From Christensenella tenuis (GTDB lineage: Bacteria; Bacillota; Clostridia; Christensenellales; Christensenellaceae): a stretch of 64,000 nt of DNA. The stretch's first letter is position 1; each line of letters opens with the position of its first letter. Below are positions 8,218 to 15,347 of this stretch, in pieces. Position numbers and translations under genes: made by a program. The stretch is from assembly GCF_014287795.1 (NCBI RefSeq), contig NZ_JACOON010000004.1, positions 186,001 to 250,000 on the forward strand, in the 5' to 3' direction. The notes beneath the pieces were generated by a model. It worked only from the letters and a program-made list of their open reading frames with translations. It was not told the DNA's origin and made no database searches.

Positions 8218-8922
8218 ATGGATATCATCAACCTCAACTGGATCATCTTATTTTTGATCGCAATTTATATTTTGCAGGGGCTTCACAAGGGGTTCCTGAT
8301 TTCCGTCGCCAACACCATCGGCATGGCGGTTTCATGGCTCGCGGGATTTCTGTTTTCCCCCCTCATGTCGCAGGCGATTGCAAAAGGGTCTTTCTATAAC
8401 TTCCTGTTTTATTTCACCAACGGGGTCGATCAGTTGCAAGCGTCGGGCAATCTTGCCGTCACAACCCTTACTCAGCCGCAAATCGGCGAAATCGTAACGA
8501 ACGCGGGGCTTCCGTTCCCGTTTGACCAACTGGTGACGGAAAACATGACGAACCAGGTGTTCGAGGCACAGGGCTTCCATACCGTCTCGGAATATTTCGG
8601 CTATACCATTACCAACGTGGTGGTCAATATTTTTTCGTTTTTGGTGATTTACCTGATCGCGCGGATCGTCATTTCCCTGCTGGTCAACGCGGTGAATTAC
8701 GCCTCCCCGCTTCCCGTGTTGCGCAGGTGCGATTCCCTTGCGGGCGGCGCGGTCGGTGTGCTGCGCGGGTTTCTCGGCATGTTCGCGTTGTTTATGATCG
8801 TACCCGTAATCATGATTTCCCTGCCTGCGGATTTTGTCACCCCCATCCTGAACGATTCCTCGATGGCAACGTTTTTCTATGAATCAAATTTCCTGTTGAA
8901 GGGAATTTCCGGGATTATTTAG
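8218..8922 (+). CDS. CvpA family membrane protein
   Basis: A 234-residue protein with about four hydrophobic helices: near 5-25, 30-50, 140-165 and 180-205. It has the CvpA-like pattern NLNWIILFLIAIYILQGLHKGFLISVANTIG at the N-terminus and a GGAVGVLRGFLGMF motif before the last helix. E. coli CvpA is linked to colicin V production and envelope stress, but the molecular role is not established. It is the second gene of the DUF5711 operon, has GGAGG just before its ATG, and is followed by a strong terminator. Confidence 0.8.
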   Translation: MDIINLNWIILFLIAIYILQGLHKGFLISVANTIGMAVSWLAGFLFSPLMSQAIAKGSFYNFLFYFTNGVDQLQASGNLAVTTLTQPQIGEIVTNAGLPFPFDQLVTENMTNQVFEAQGFHTVSEYFGYTITNVVVNIFSFLVIYLIARIVISLLVNAVNYASPLPVLRRCDSLAGGAVGVLRGFLGMFALFMIVPVIMISLPADFVTPILNDSSMATFFYESNFLLKGISGII

Positions 8923-8945
8923 GCTGGTTTTTATGCCTTTTTCCT

Positions 8946-8975
8946 GGCTCCGCAGGCCTTGCGGAGCCTTTTTTT
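8946..8975 (+). terminator. Rho-independent terminator after cvpA
   Basis: GGCTCCGCA-GGCCT-TGCGGAGCC, a perfect 9-bp stem followed by seven T, about 24 nt past the cvpA-like stop. Confidence 0.9.
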
Positions 8976-9017
8976 ACCGCATTTTCCATGCCGCGCGGGG
9001 CCTGCCCCGCGAAGGAC

Positions 9018-9046
9018 TTGACAGGCGTATCCTTTTTTACTAAAAT
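9018..9046 (+). promoter_or_regulatory. Consensus sigma-A promoter of the MarR-MATE operon
   Basis: TTGACA (9018-9023), 17-nt spacer, TAAAAT (9041-9046), then the MarR start at 9091. Confidence 0.85.
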
Positions 9047-9047
9047 A

Positions 9048-9076
9048 GTTCATCAGTGAACCGTTTCTATTGAAAC
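9048..9076 (+). promoter_or_regulatory. Tandem operator candidates for autoregulation by the MarR protein
   Basis: Two inverted repeats of the same 5-4-5 design lie 1 nt apart, directly downstream of the -10: GTTCA-TCAG-TGAAC (9048-9061) and GTTTC-TATT-GAAAC (9063-9076). They cover the expected transcription start. Binding by the adjacent MarR protein is inference. Confidence 0.65.
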
Positions 9077-9090
9077 TATTTGGAGGAGCT

Positions 9091-9534
9091 ATGACCGGGT
9101 ATGATGAAAAGCATCTGCGGCCGCTGCTTTATTTAAGCCGCAAGCTGAAAAAGCTGTATGAAAGGGAATGCGCGAAGGCTGCGGCGCCGTTCGGCCTGTC
9201 GCAGGGGGAGGCGGACGTGCTTTTGTTCCTTTCCAACAATCCGGGGTTCGATACGGCGATGGACGTCGTGAAATACCGCTCCGTCTCCAAGGCGCTCGTT
9301 TCCAAGGCGGTGGAGTCTCTTTCCGCACGCGGTTATCTTACGCTGCACACCGACCGGAGGGACCGCCGGTATACGCATCTTGTTTTGACGGAGGCGGCAG
9401 CCCCCGCCCTGCGCGCCGTGCTGGGCGCGCAGGCGGCATTTGTAGATCTGCTGAAAAGCGAAACAACGCCGGAGGAACGCGCCGTGATCTCGGCTGTGTT
9501 CGAGCGGCTGTGCGAAAAACTGGAAACGGTATAA
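9091..9534 (+). CDS. MarR family transcriptional regulator
   Basis: A 147-residue winged-helix protein. A helical N-terminal dimerisation segment (LRPLLYLSRKLKKLYERECAK) precedes the HTH (ADVLLFLSNNPGFDTAMDVVKYRSVSKALVSKAVESL) and the beta-wing (RGYLTLHTDRRDRRYTHLVLTE). The start at 9091 was chosen over 9070 because GGAGGAGCT immediately precedes it. It is followed 10 nt later by a MATE exporter, so it is most likely a repressor of its own operon that is released by an effluxed compound. Two operator-like dyads overlap the transcription start. Confidence 0.85.
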   Translation: MTGYDEKHLRPLLYLSRKLKKLYERECAKAAAPFGLSQGEADVLLFLSNNPGFDTAMDVVKYRSVSKALVSKAVESLSARGYLTLHTDRRDRRYTHLVLTEAAAPALRAVLGAQAAFVDLLKSETTPEERAVISAVFERLCEKLETV

Positions 9535-9544
9535 GGTGAAGCAA

Positions 9545-10948
9545 ATGGATACTACTGCAAATCAGAACACAAAAACAGACCTCGGCACGGGCAAGGTAGG
9601 CAGGCTTTTGTTCCGTCTCGCCATACCCACCGTGGCCGCACAGGTTGTCAACGTGCTTTATAATATGGTGGACCGTATGTATATCGGCCATATCGACGTG
9701 ATCGGCGCGCAGGCGCTTACCGGGGTGGGCGTGTGTATGCCGCTCATCATGATCATCTCCGCGTTCGCGGCGCTCGCGGGCATGGGCGGCGCGCCCCGCG
9801 CGTCCATCATGATGGGGCGGGGCGACTATCCCGCCGCGGAAAAGATACTCGGCAACTGCACCACTCTGCTCCTGATTCTCGCCGGCGTGCTCACCGCTGT
9901 GTTCCTCGTATTCGGGCGGCCCATGCTGATGCTGTTCGGCGCGAGCGCGGACACCATCGGCTATGCCATGCAGTATATGCCCATCTATGCCGCAGGAACG
10001 GTGTTCGTGCAGATCGCCCTCGGCCTCAATCCGTTCATCACGGCGCAGGGCTTTGCCAAAACGGGCATGCTGACCGTGCTCATCGGCGCGGCCCTCAACA
10101 TCGTTTTAGACCCCATCTTCATCTTCACCTTTGATCTTGGCGTTGCGGGCGCGGCTCTTGCGACCATCCTCTCGCAGGCCGTATCCTGTATTTGGGTGTT
10201 TTGTTTTCTCGCCGGGAAACGCGCCATCGTGCGCCTGCGCCCGGTAAACCTCCGGCCCGAGGCCTCCGTGCTGCTGCCGTGCGTGGCGCTCGGGCTTTCG
10301 CCGTTCATCATGCAGTTCACCGAAAGCGTGATCGCGGTATGCTTCAACGCCTCTCTCCAGCAATACGGCGGCGATATCGCCGTGGGCGCGATGACCATCC
10401 TTACCACGGTGATGCAGTTCTCCCTCCTGCCCCTCATGGGGCTTTCACAGGGCGCGCAGCCCATCGTGAGCTTCAACTACGGCGCGCGCAATTCCGGACG
10501 GGTGAAGCAGGCGTTCCGCCTTTTGCTCACCGCAAGCGTTCTCTATTCGGCGGCCCTGTGGGCGCTCGCCATGTTCGCGCCGCAGGTCTTGGCTTCCATT
10601 TTTACCAAAGACCCCGCCCTGATGGATATGACCGTCTACGCGCTGCGCATCTATATGGCCTCAACGGTGGTGTTCGGCGTACAGATCGCCTGCCAGCAGA
10701 CGTTCATTGCCCTCGGCAACGCAAAAACGTCCCTGTTCCTCGCCGTTTTCCGTAAAATTTTGCTGCTCATCCCGCTCATCTACCTCCTGCCCGCGCTGAT
10801 TCCCGACAAGGTGTTCGCAGTCTATCTCGCGGAGCCCGTGGCGGATGCCATTGCCGTCGCAACGACTGCCACCGTGTTCGCCGTCCAGTTCCGCCGCTCT
10901 ATGAAGCAGCTCGACGAAGAAGCGGCCGCGCTTGCGGCAGAAAGCTGA
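9545..10948 (+). CDS. MATE family multidrug efflux transporter
   Basis: A 467-residue integral membrane protein with about 12 helices. Features are an N-terminal GKVGRLLFRLAIPTVAAQVVNVLYNMVDRMYIG typical of the DinF/NorM superfamily, and the internal LGLSPFIMQFTESV and MGLSQGAQPIVSFNYGARN motifs of the second half. The family exports cationic drugs using Na+ or H+ gradients. The ATG at 9545 fits an AAGGTG ribosome site better than the in-frame GTG at 9536. Its coupling to a MarR gene suggests drug-induced expression. Confidence 0.9.
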   Translation: MDTTANQNTKTDLGTGKVGRLLFRLAIPTVAAQVVNVLYNMVDRMYIGHIDVIGAQALTGVGVCMPLIMIISAFAALAGMGGAPRASIMMGRGDYPAAEKILGNCTTLLLILAGVLTAVFLVFGRPMLMLFGASADTIGYAMQYMPIYAAGTVFVQIALGLNPFITAQGFAKTGMLTVLIGAALNIVLDPIFIFTFDLGVAGAALATILSQAVSCIWVFCFLAGKRAIVRLRPVNLRPEASVLLPCVALGLSPFIMQFTESVIAVCFNASLQQYGGDIAVGAMTILTTVMQFSLLPLMGLSQGAQPIVSFNYGARNSGRVKQAFRLLLTASVLYSAALWALAMFAPQVLASIFTKDPALMDMTVYALRIYMASTVVFGVQIACQQTFIALGNAKTSLFLAVFRKILLLIPLIYLLPALIPDKVFAVYLAEPVADAIAVATTATVFAVQFRRSMKQLDEEAAALAAES

Positions 10949-10958
10949 GGGTATCCGG

Positions 10959-11636
10959 ATGGAGAACCGTTATCTTTCGGTCAAAAAACAGTTTGAGGCA
11001 GGCAGGGATGAGAAAAACGCCGCGAAAATGGCGGCATATATGAAAGGCCTGTTCCCCTTTTACGGTTTGCCGGCCCCGAAACGGAAAGCCGTCTATCGGG
11101 AGCTTTTAAGGGCCGAAAAGAAAAAGGCCGCGGTGGACTGGGCTTTTCTGGACCAATGCTGGGCCGACGCGCACCGGGAATTTCAATACCTCGTCATCGA
11201 CTATCTTGCGGCGATGCAGGGCTGCCTCACCTATGAGGACGTATCGTCCCGCCTCTTTACCTACGTAAAAACAAAACAGTGGTGGGATACGATCGACGGT
11301 CTCGACAGGATCATCGGCAATATCGCCTTTACTGACGGCAGGATCGATGATTTGATGCTGGAATGGGCAGCCGACGGGGACCTTTGGGTGCGCAGGCTCG
11401 CCATCGACCATCAGCTTTGCAGAAAAGAGAAAACCAATACGGCGCTGCTGGAAAGCATATTAATACGCAACTTCGGAAGCTCTGAATTCTTTATCAACAA
11501 GGCCATCGGCTGGAGCCTGCGGGATTATTCCAAAAGCGATCCCGGCTGGGTGCGGGAGTTTTTGAGAAAATATCAAAGCAAAATGTCTCCGCTGAGCATT
11601 CGGGAGGCAAGCAAATATCTGAAAACGGAGCCATAA
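10959..11636 (+). CDS. DNA alkylation repair protein, AlkD-like
   Basis: A 225-residue all-helical HEAT-like protein of the AlkD family: MKGLFPFYGLPAPKRKAVYRELL near the N-terminus, WWDTIDGLDRIIGNI in the middle, and WVRRLAIDHQLCRKEKTNTALL plus FFINKAIGWSLRDYSKSDPGWVREFL at the C-terminus. Characterised members excise bulky or cationic alkylated bases without base flipping. The start at 10959 has GAGGG seven nt upstream; it follows the MATE stop by 10 nt, so a shared transcript is likely. Confidence 0.85.
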   Translation: MENRYLSVKKQFEAGRDEKNAAKMAAYMKGLFPFYGLPAPKRKAVYRELLRAEKKKAAVDWAFLDQCWADAHREFQYLVIDYLAAMQGCLTYEDVSSRLFTYVKTKQWWDTIDGLDRIIGNIAFTDGRIDDLMLEWAADGDLWVRRLAIDHQLCRKEKTNTALLESILIRNFGSSEFFINKAIGWSLRDYSKSDPGWVREFLRKYQSKMSPLSIREASKYLKTEP

Positions 11637-11648
11637 AAAGCAGGCCGT

Positions 11649-11688
11649 AAAAAGGCCGCGGCGCATTTGCCTGTGCCCGCGGCCTTTT
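11649..11688. terminator. Bidirectional terminator between convergent alkD-like and ABC permease genes
   Basis: A perfect 12-bp stem (AAAAGGCCGCGG / CCGCGGCCTTTT) with a 15-nt loop, flanked by A and T runs. It serves the plus gene ending at 11636 and the minus gene ending at 11708. Confidence 0.8.
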
Positions 11689-11707
11689 GCCTCTTTTCTT
11701 GTTTTTC

Positions 11708-12349
11708 TTATACCTCTTTTTTCCGGTAAATATGCACGGAAATGAGGTAGGAAACCACCAGCGCCGCGGCGCCGCACACGGGCAGAACCCGCGCAAGGGC
11801 GGGAAGGGCCCCTTCCACCGCCGCGCCGTCCACAGCCCCGTTTCCGGCCAGCGCAATAAACGTCATGAACGGCACAAGGAAAATCACAATCACAATGATG
11901 CGGCTCTTCTCTACGCCGAACCTAAAGACCAGAGGGATAATGAGGCTGACGGACAGCAGGGCGCACGCCGCCAGGAACCCTGCGGTAAGCAGCATCCCCG
12001 CATCCAGCTCCGTCTGTCCCGCCGCCGCGAGCACGGCGGAAAGCGCAAGGCCAAGCCCCATGCCAACGCCCACCATGATAAGGGAAAACAGGTATTTCGA
12101 GCGGACGATCTGCTCCCGTGTGAACGGCAGGGTGAGGACAAATTTGTCCCATTTGCTGCCCGTATCATAATTGAATGAGATAAAGCACATCATGATACCG
12201 ACGAACGTACAGATCCCGACGGCGAAGCCTGCCGAAAAAGTGCCGTCCTGCGCCACCGCGACCGGAATGATGCAAATGGCGATAATAAACGCATACATCT
12301 TGAAAAAGCTCCTGATTCCCAGGAATTCTTTTAATAAAAGCCCCCTCAT
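11708..12349 (-). CDS. ABC-2 type transporter permease
   Basis: A 213-residue membrane protein with five or six hydrophobic helices. It begins MRGLLLKEFLGIRSFFKMY, has the ABC-2 family feature FVLTLPFTREQIVRSKYLF after helix 2, and ends with KSR...IVIFLVPFMTF and a final helix. It overlaps the upstream ATPase gene by 4 nt (ATGA type), so the two form one exporter. Within YtrA-regulated operons such pairs are linked to cell-wall-active or peptide antibiotic stress; the substrate here is unknown. Confidence 0.8.
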   Translation of the reverse strand: MRGLLLKEFLGIRSFFKMYAFIIAICIIPVAVAQDGTFSAGFAVGICTFVGIMMCFISFNYDTGSKWDKFVLTLPFTREQIVRSKYLFSLIMVGVGMGLGLALSAVLAAAGQTELDAGMLLTAGFLAACALLSVSLIIPLVFRFGVEKSRIIVIVIFLVPFMTFIALAGNGAVDGAAVEGALPALARVLPVCGAAALVVSYLISVHIYRKKEV

Positions 12350-13203
12350 TTCGTTTCCCCCTTGATCATAAGCAGCATGACGTCCTCGAGGCCGGCACTG
12401 TCCAGCGTGATATCCGGATATTTGCGCGCCGCGGCGTTTTTGTCCGCGGTCAGCGCTTCATAACCAAAGGCGGATTTACGGTAACGAACGATATCCGCCG
12501 CATCGATTTTGGCAAAATCCCCTGCCCCGCACTTCAGGATGCCGTATTCATACAGCATCTTGTCCTTATTTTCGGAAAGGACAACCCGCCCCCCGTGAAG
12601 AAAGGTGATATAATCCGCTACCTTCTCAAGGTCGCTGGTGATATGCGAGGAAATGAGGATAGAGTGCTCCTCATCCTGTATGAAATCGAGAAAGACGTCC
12701 AGGATTTCGCTGCGCACAATGGGGTCAAGCCCGCTCGTGGCTTCGTCAAGGACCAAAAGCCTCGGCCGGTGGGAGAGTGCCGCCGCGATTGAAAGCTTCA
12801 TCTTCATCCCGCGGGAAAACTCTTTGAGCCTTTTGTTTTCCGGCAGGCCGAAATTTTTCACGAATGAGCGAAACAGCGCATCGTCCCATGTTTTGAATAT
12901 ATGACGCAGGATGGCCGCCACGTCTTTGCATTTCAGCGATTCATAAAAGCAGTCTTCCTCCATCACCACGCCAATCTGTTCTTTGATTTCCCGCTCGTTT
13001 TCCGCATGGTCGAGGCCAAAAACCTCGATGGTTCCGCTGTCTGCGCGGATCATGTTCAAAAGCAGCCTGATAGCGGTGGTCTTGCCCGCGCCATTTTCGC
13101 CGATCAGGCCCATGATGCTGCCCCGCGGCACGGAAAAGCTCACGTCCCGGAGGGCGAAGTCCCCGTATTCCTTGCTTATGTTCTTAAAAATGATGCTGTC
13201 CAT
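12346..13203 (-). CDS. ABC transporter ATP-binding protein (YtrB/BcrA-like)
   Basis: A 285-residue ABC ATPase. It has Walker A GENGAGKTT, Q-loop VVMEEDCFYESL, signature EFSRGMKMKLSIA (SRGMK form, common in this subfamily), Walker B LLVLDEATSGLD and the switch His in ISSHITSD. The C-terminal 70 residues form the accessory domain seen in BcrA-like exporters. It lies between a GntR/YtrA regulator (32 nt upstream) and the permease, giving a three-gene autoregulated exporter operon. Confidence 0.9.
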   Translation of the reverse strand: MDSIIFKNISKEYGDFALRDVSFSVPRGSIMGLIGENGAGKTTAIRLLLNMIRADSGTIEVFGLDHAENEREIKEQIGVVMEEDCFYESLKCKDVAAILRHIFKTWDDALFRSFVKNFGLPENKRLKEFSRGMKMKLSIAAALSHRPRLLVLDEATSGLDPIVRSEILDVFLDFIQDEEHSILISSHITSDLEKVADYITFLHGGRVVLSENKDKMLYEYGILKCGAGDFAKIDAADIVRYRKSAFGYEALTADKNAAARKYPDITLDSAGLEDVMLLMIKGETK

Positions 13204-13235
13204 GTCTTATCCTTTCACGTGGAAGCCCGCAGGAG

Positions 13236-13607
13236 CTATTCTTCATACAGGACGCGCAAAATTCCCTCCAGTTCTTCAAGGGAAATATCGCTGCTCTTTG
13301 CCACGGAAACCGCGTTTTTCAGGTGTTCCTCGGCGATCCTGAGCTGTTCTTCCCGAATGAACTCCACATTCTTCTGCGCCACAAAGCTCCCCCGCCCCGT
13401 GAAGCTCTCGATAAATCCGTCGCGCTCGAGGTCGTCGTACGCGCGTTTTGTCGTGATGACGCTGATTCGTAATTCCTTTGCCAGCAGCCGCATGGACGGA
13501 AGGGCGTCCCCTTCTTTGAGCTCCCCGCTGATAATCATGTTCTTGACCTGCGAGGTGATCTGTTCATAAATCGGCTTTCCGCTGGAATTGCTGATGATGA
13601 TATCCAC
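13236..13607 (-). CDS. GntR family regulator, YtrA subfamily
   Basis: A 123-residue protein: N-terminal GntR winged helix (PIYEQITSQVKNMIISGELKEGD, PSMRLLAKELRISVITTKRAYDDLERDGFI, GRGSFVA) followed by a short helical tail of about 50 residues, the hallmark of YtrA-type regulators that control ABC exporters. The start is GTG, with GGAGGG seven nt upstream. The promoter carries two palindromes that could be its own operators. It is the first gene of the operon with the ABC ATPase and permease. Confidence 0.9.
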   Translation of the reverse strand: MDIIISNSSGKPIYEQITSQVKNMIISGELKEGDALPSMRLLAKELRISVITTKRAYDDLERDGFIESFTGRGSFVAQKNVEFIREEQLRIAEEHLKNAVSVAKSSDISLEELEGILRVLYEE

Positions 13608-13631
13608 TCATCAACCCTCCCGGTTTAAAAT

Positions 13632-13666
13632 TGTATATATACACTATGCACAATATAACATTGTGC
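13632..13666 (-). promoter_or_regulatory. Two palindromic operator candidates at the ytrA-like promoter
   Basis: TGTATATATACA (13632-13643, perfect 12-bp palindrome) and GCACAAT-ATAAC-ATTGTGC (13648-13666, 7-bp arms). The second covers the -10, so repressor binding would block initiation. Confidence 0.65.
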
Positions 13667-13680
13667 TTTCTTTTTGTCAA
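13652..13680 (-). promoter_or_regulatory. Sigma-A promoter of the ytrA-like operon
   Basis: On the minus strand: TTGACA (13675-13680), 17-nt spacer, TATATT (13652-13657). Confidence 0.85.
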
Positions 13681-13729
13681 CCCATGAATAATTTTTTGCA
13701 TGTGTCCGGCTTTTTCCAAATCAACAGGC

Positions 13730-13758
13730 AAAAAAAATCAAACGCTTTTCAGGTTTGA
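13730..13758 (-). terminator. Terminator-like hairpin after the GNAT gene
   Basis: On the minus strand: TCAAAC, 9-nt loop, GTTTGA, then eight T. The stem is short (6 bp). It lies about 145 nt past the stop at 13904 and just before the ytrA-like promoter. Confidence 0.5.
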
Positions 13759-13903
13759 CCGGGCGTCATTTCTCTTCGCGTTACCATAAACGGGTTCCGT
13801 TGCTGGGTTGATCTAGGATGTGCTGTATAAGGGGTGTTTCCATTATCCGAAAGCATACGGGCCGGCGATTTGCGGCAGGAAAAAGCAGCCTGGGGCAGGA
13901 ATT

Positions 13904-14326
13904 TTATTGCGCCCATTTCATCTCATATTCAATGTGTTTTGTGTTTTCATCTGTTTGTTCCGCGCATATCTTAAATCCATGTTTTTGATAAAACCTAACG
14001 GCTTTACGGTTTTCCGCGTACACATGGAGCGTCAATACTGGTTTTCGTTCCTTGACATAAGACAATAATGCCGAGCCGGTACCTGCATGCTGGAATCCCG
14101 GCGCGACAAACAGCCCCGCAATATAGTTGTCTATCATGCCAATGAAGCCTTTTATTGTGCCGTTCTCATCGTAGGCATACACTTCCGCGTTTTGAATGGC
14201 ATTTTTCACAACGCCATACTTGTGTTCCCAATAGTCCGCCTCTATAAAACTATGGGCGGAAAGATTTGCTTTCAGCCATATATCCATAACAATCTCAAGT
14301 TCGGAAACAGAAATCCGGCGTACCAT
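13904..14326 (-). CDS. GNAT family N-acetyltransferase
   Basis: A 140-residue GNAT fold protein. Acetyl-CoA motif A is IAGLFVAPGFQHAGTGSALL (V-x-P-x-x-Q-x-x-G-x-G), followed by LTLHVYAENRKAVRFYQKHGFKI, the motif B region with the usual N-x-x-A-x-x-F-Y-x-x-x-G-F. The compact size resembles YjaB/YhbS-like acetyltransferases. The substrate is not predictable. It appears to be monocistronic, with a perfect palindromic terminator upstream belonging to the methyltransferase gene. Confidence 0.85.
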   Translation of the reverse strand: MVRRISVSELEIVMDIWLKANLSAHSFIEADYWEHKYGVVKNAIQNAEVYAYDENGTIKGFIGMIDNYIAGLFVAPGFQHAGTGSALLSYVKERKPVLTLHVYAENRKAVRFYQKHGFKICAEQTDENTKHIEYEMKWAQ

Positions 14327-14476
14327 GAGCGACCCTCCCGCGGTTTATCGAACTGCCCAAATTATGGCGTAAAGGCGCAGTCATAGCAAGGGGCTGCTAT
14401 CAGCCGTTCGGCCTGCCCCCGGGCTGGGGCACACTTGCTTTCCGCCCTCCCGGACGGCGGCAAACACGCCGCAGAC

Positions 14477-14506
14477 GGAAAAAGGGAGCCATGGCTCCCT
14501 TTTTCC
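14477..14506 (-). terminator. Palindromic terminator after the methyltransferase gene
   Basis: A perfect 30-bp palindrome with arms GGAAAAAGGGAGCCA and TGGCTCCCTTTTTCC, so the T-run lies inside the 3' arm. It is 57 nt past the stop at 14564. Confidence 0.7.
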
Positions 14507-14563
14507 GGTACTATAGATTCAGATGAGTTGCTGTTATCCTGCCGGCACCCTCCGTCCGCCTGC

Positions 14564-15196
14564 TTAAACATTTTTTTCCGGCTCGTGTACGTAACAATTG
14601 CACCGAAACCACCGGATGGGGTGCCGCCGCGTCTTTATCAGGCGGAATCCTCCGCCGCGCGCCAACAGGTCGTGGCATTCCGGGTTCAGGTAGATAAACC
14701 ACGCCTTTCGCGGACGACGCGAAAGGCTTTTTTCGATTTTCCCCAACGCCCGTGCAAAAACCGGAGCGGGCAGCGCATTGAACATATAGAAATAGTTATA
14801 TTCATCGTATCCCTCAAACTCTGCCGCGTCTCCGCAGAACACATAGCTGTTTTCCATCCCCAGGCGCTTTAAGTTTTTGCGCGCAGTTTTGCACAGCACG
14901 GGCGAGATCTCGATCCCCGCGACGGTTCTGAAAGGCAGCCTGCCGAGCAGGTACATTGCCTTTCCTTTGCCGCAGCCGATATCGATCACTGCATCTCCGG
15001 GCGTAATGGGCAGTTTTTTCAGCAGCGCCTCAATTCCCCTTGCGGACGGCTGGTATTGGTTACCCCGCTGTGCGTCGAACCCGAGCGATTCCATGGTTTC
15101 CCATCCGGAAAAATCCACCCCGCGCAGCCTTTCTATACGGGCTGCGCACCACTGCCATAGCCTGCCTGCCATGCGGTACGCCCACACTCGTTTCAT
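14564..15196 (-). CDS. Class I SAM-dependent methyltransferase
   Basis: A 210-residue protein with the Rossmann motif I VIDIGCGKGKAMYLLG, acidic motif II VAGIEISPVLC and a motif resembling IV (YNYFYMFNALPAPVF). The open frame runs upstream to 15436 but that part overlaps the preceding gene and reads as shadow sequence. The ATG at 15196 has AGGAAG a few nt upstream and gives a family-sized protein. The C-terminal part (YLNPECHDLLARGGGFRLI) is typical of a small-molecule or lipid/protein methyltransferase; the substrate is not predictable. Confidence 0.8.
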   Translation of the reverse strand: MKRVWAYRMAGRLWQWCAARIERLRGVDFSGWETMESLGFDAQRGNQYQPSARGIEALLKKLPITPGDAVIDIGCGKGKAMYLLGRLPFRTVAGIEISPVLCKTARKNLKRLGMENSYVFCGDAAEFEGYDEYNYFYMFNALPAPVFARALGKIEKSLSRRPRKAWFIYLNPECHDLLARGGGFRLIKTRRHPIRWFRCNCYVHEPEKNV

Positions 15197-15347
15197 GACG
15201 CTTCCTTTCCAAAAGCGTACGGGAACCACAGCCGCGAAAAAGGCATTTTCCCCGGGACGCTTTCTCTTTGTTTTCGAATGGCTGGCGGGGGAATCTTCCC
15301 CCGCATGGCGCCCGCTTACGCTTTTTATGTGCCTGCCGCAGTGCCTT

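Noticed and set aside
13208..13224. TTTCACGTGGAA resembling parS
   Set aside because: About five mismatches to the 16-bp consensus, outside the core six bases; the two perfect sites at 25011 and 26720 set the standard.
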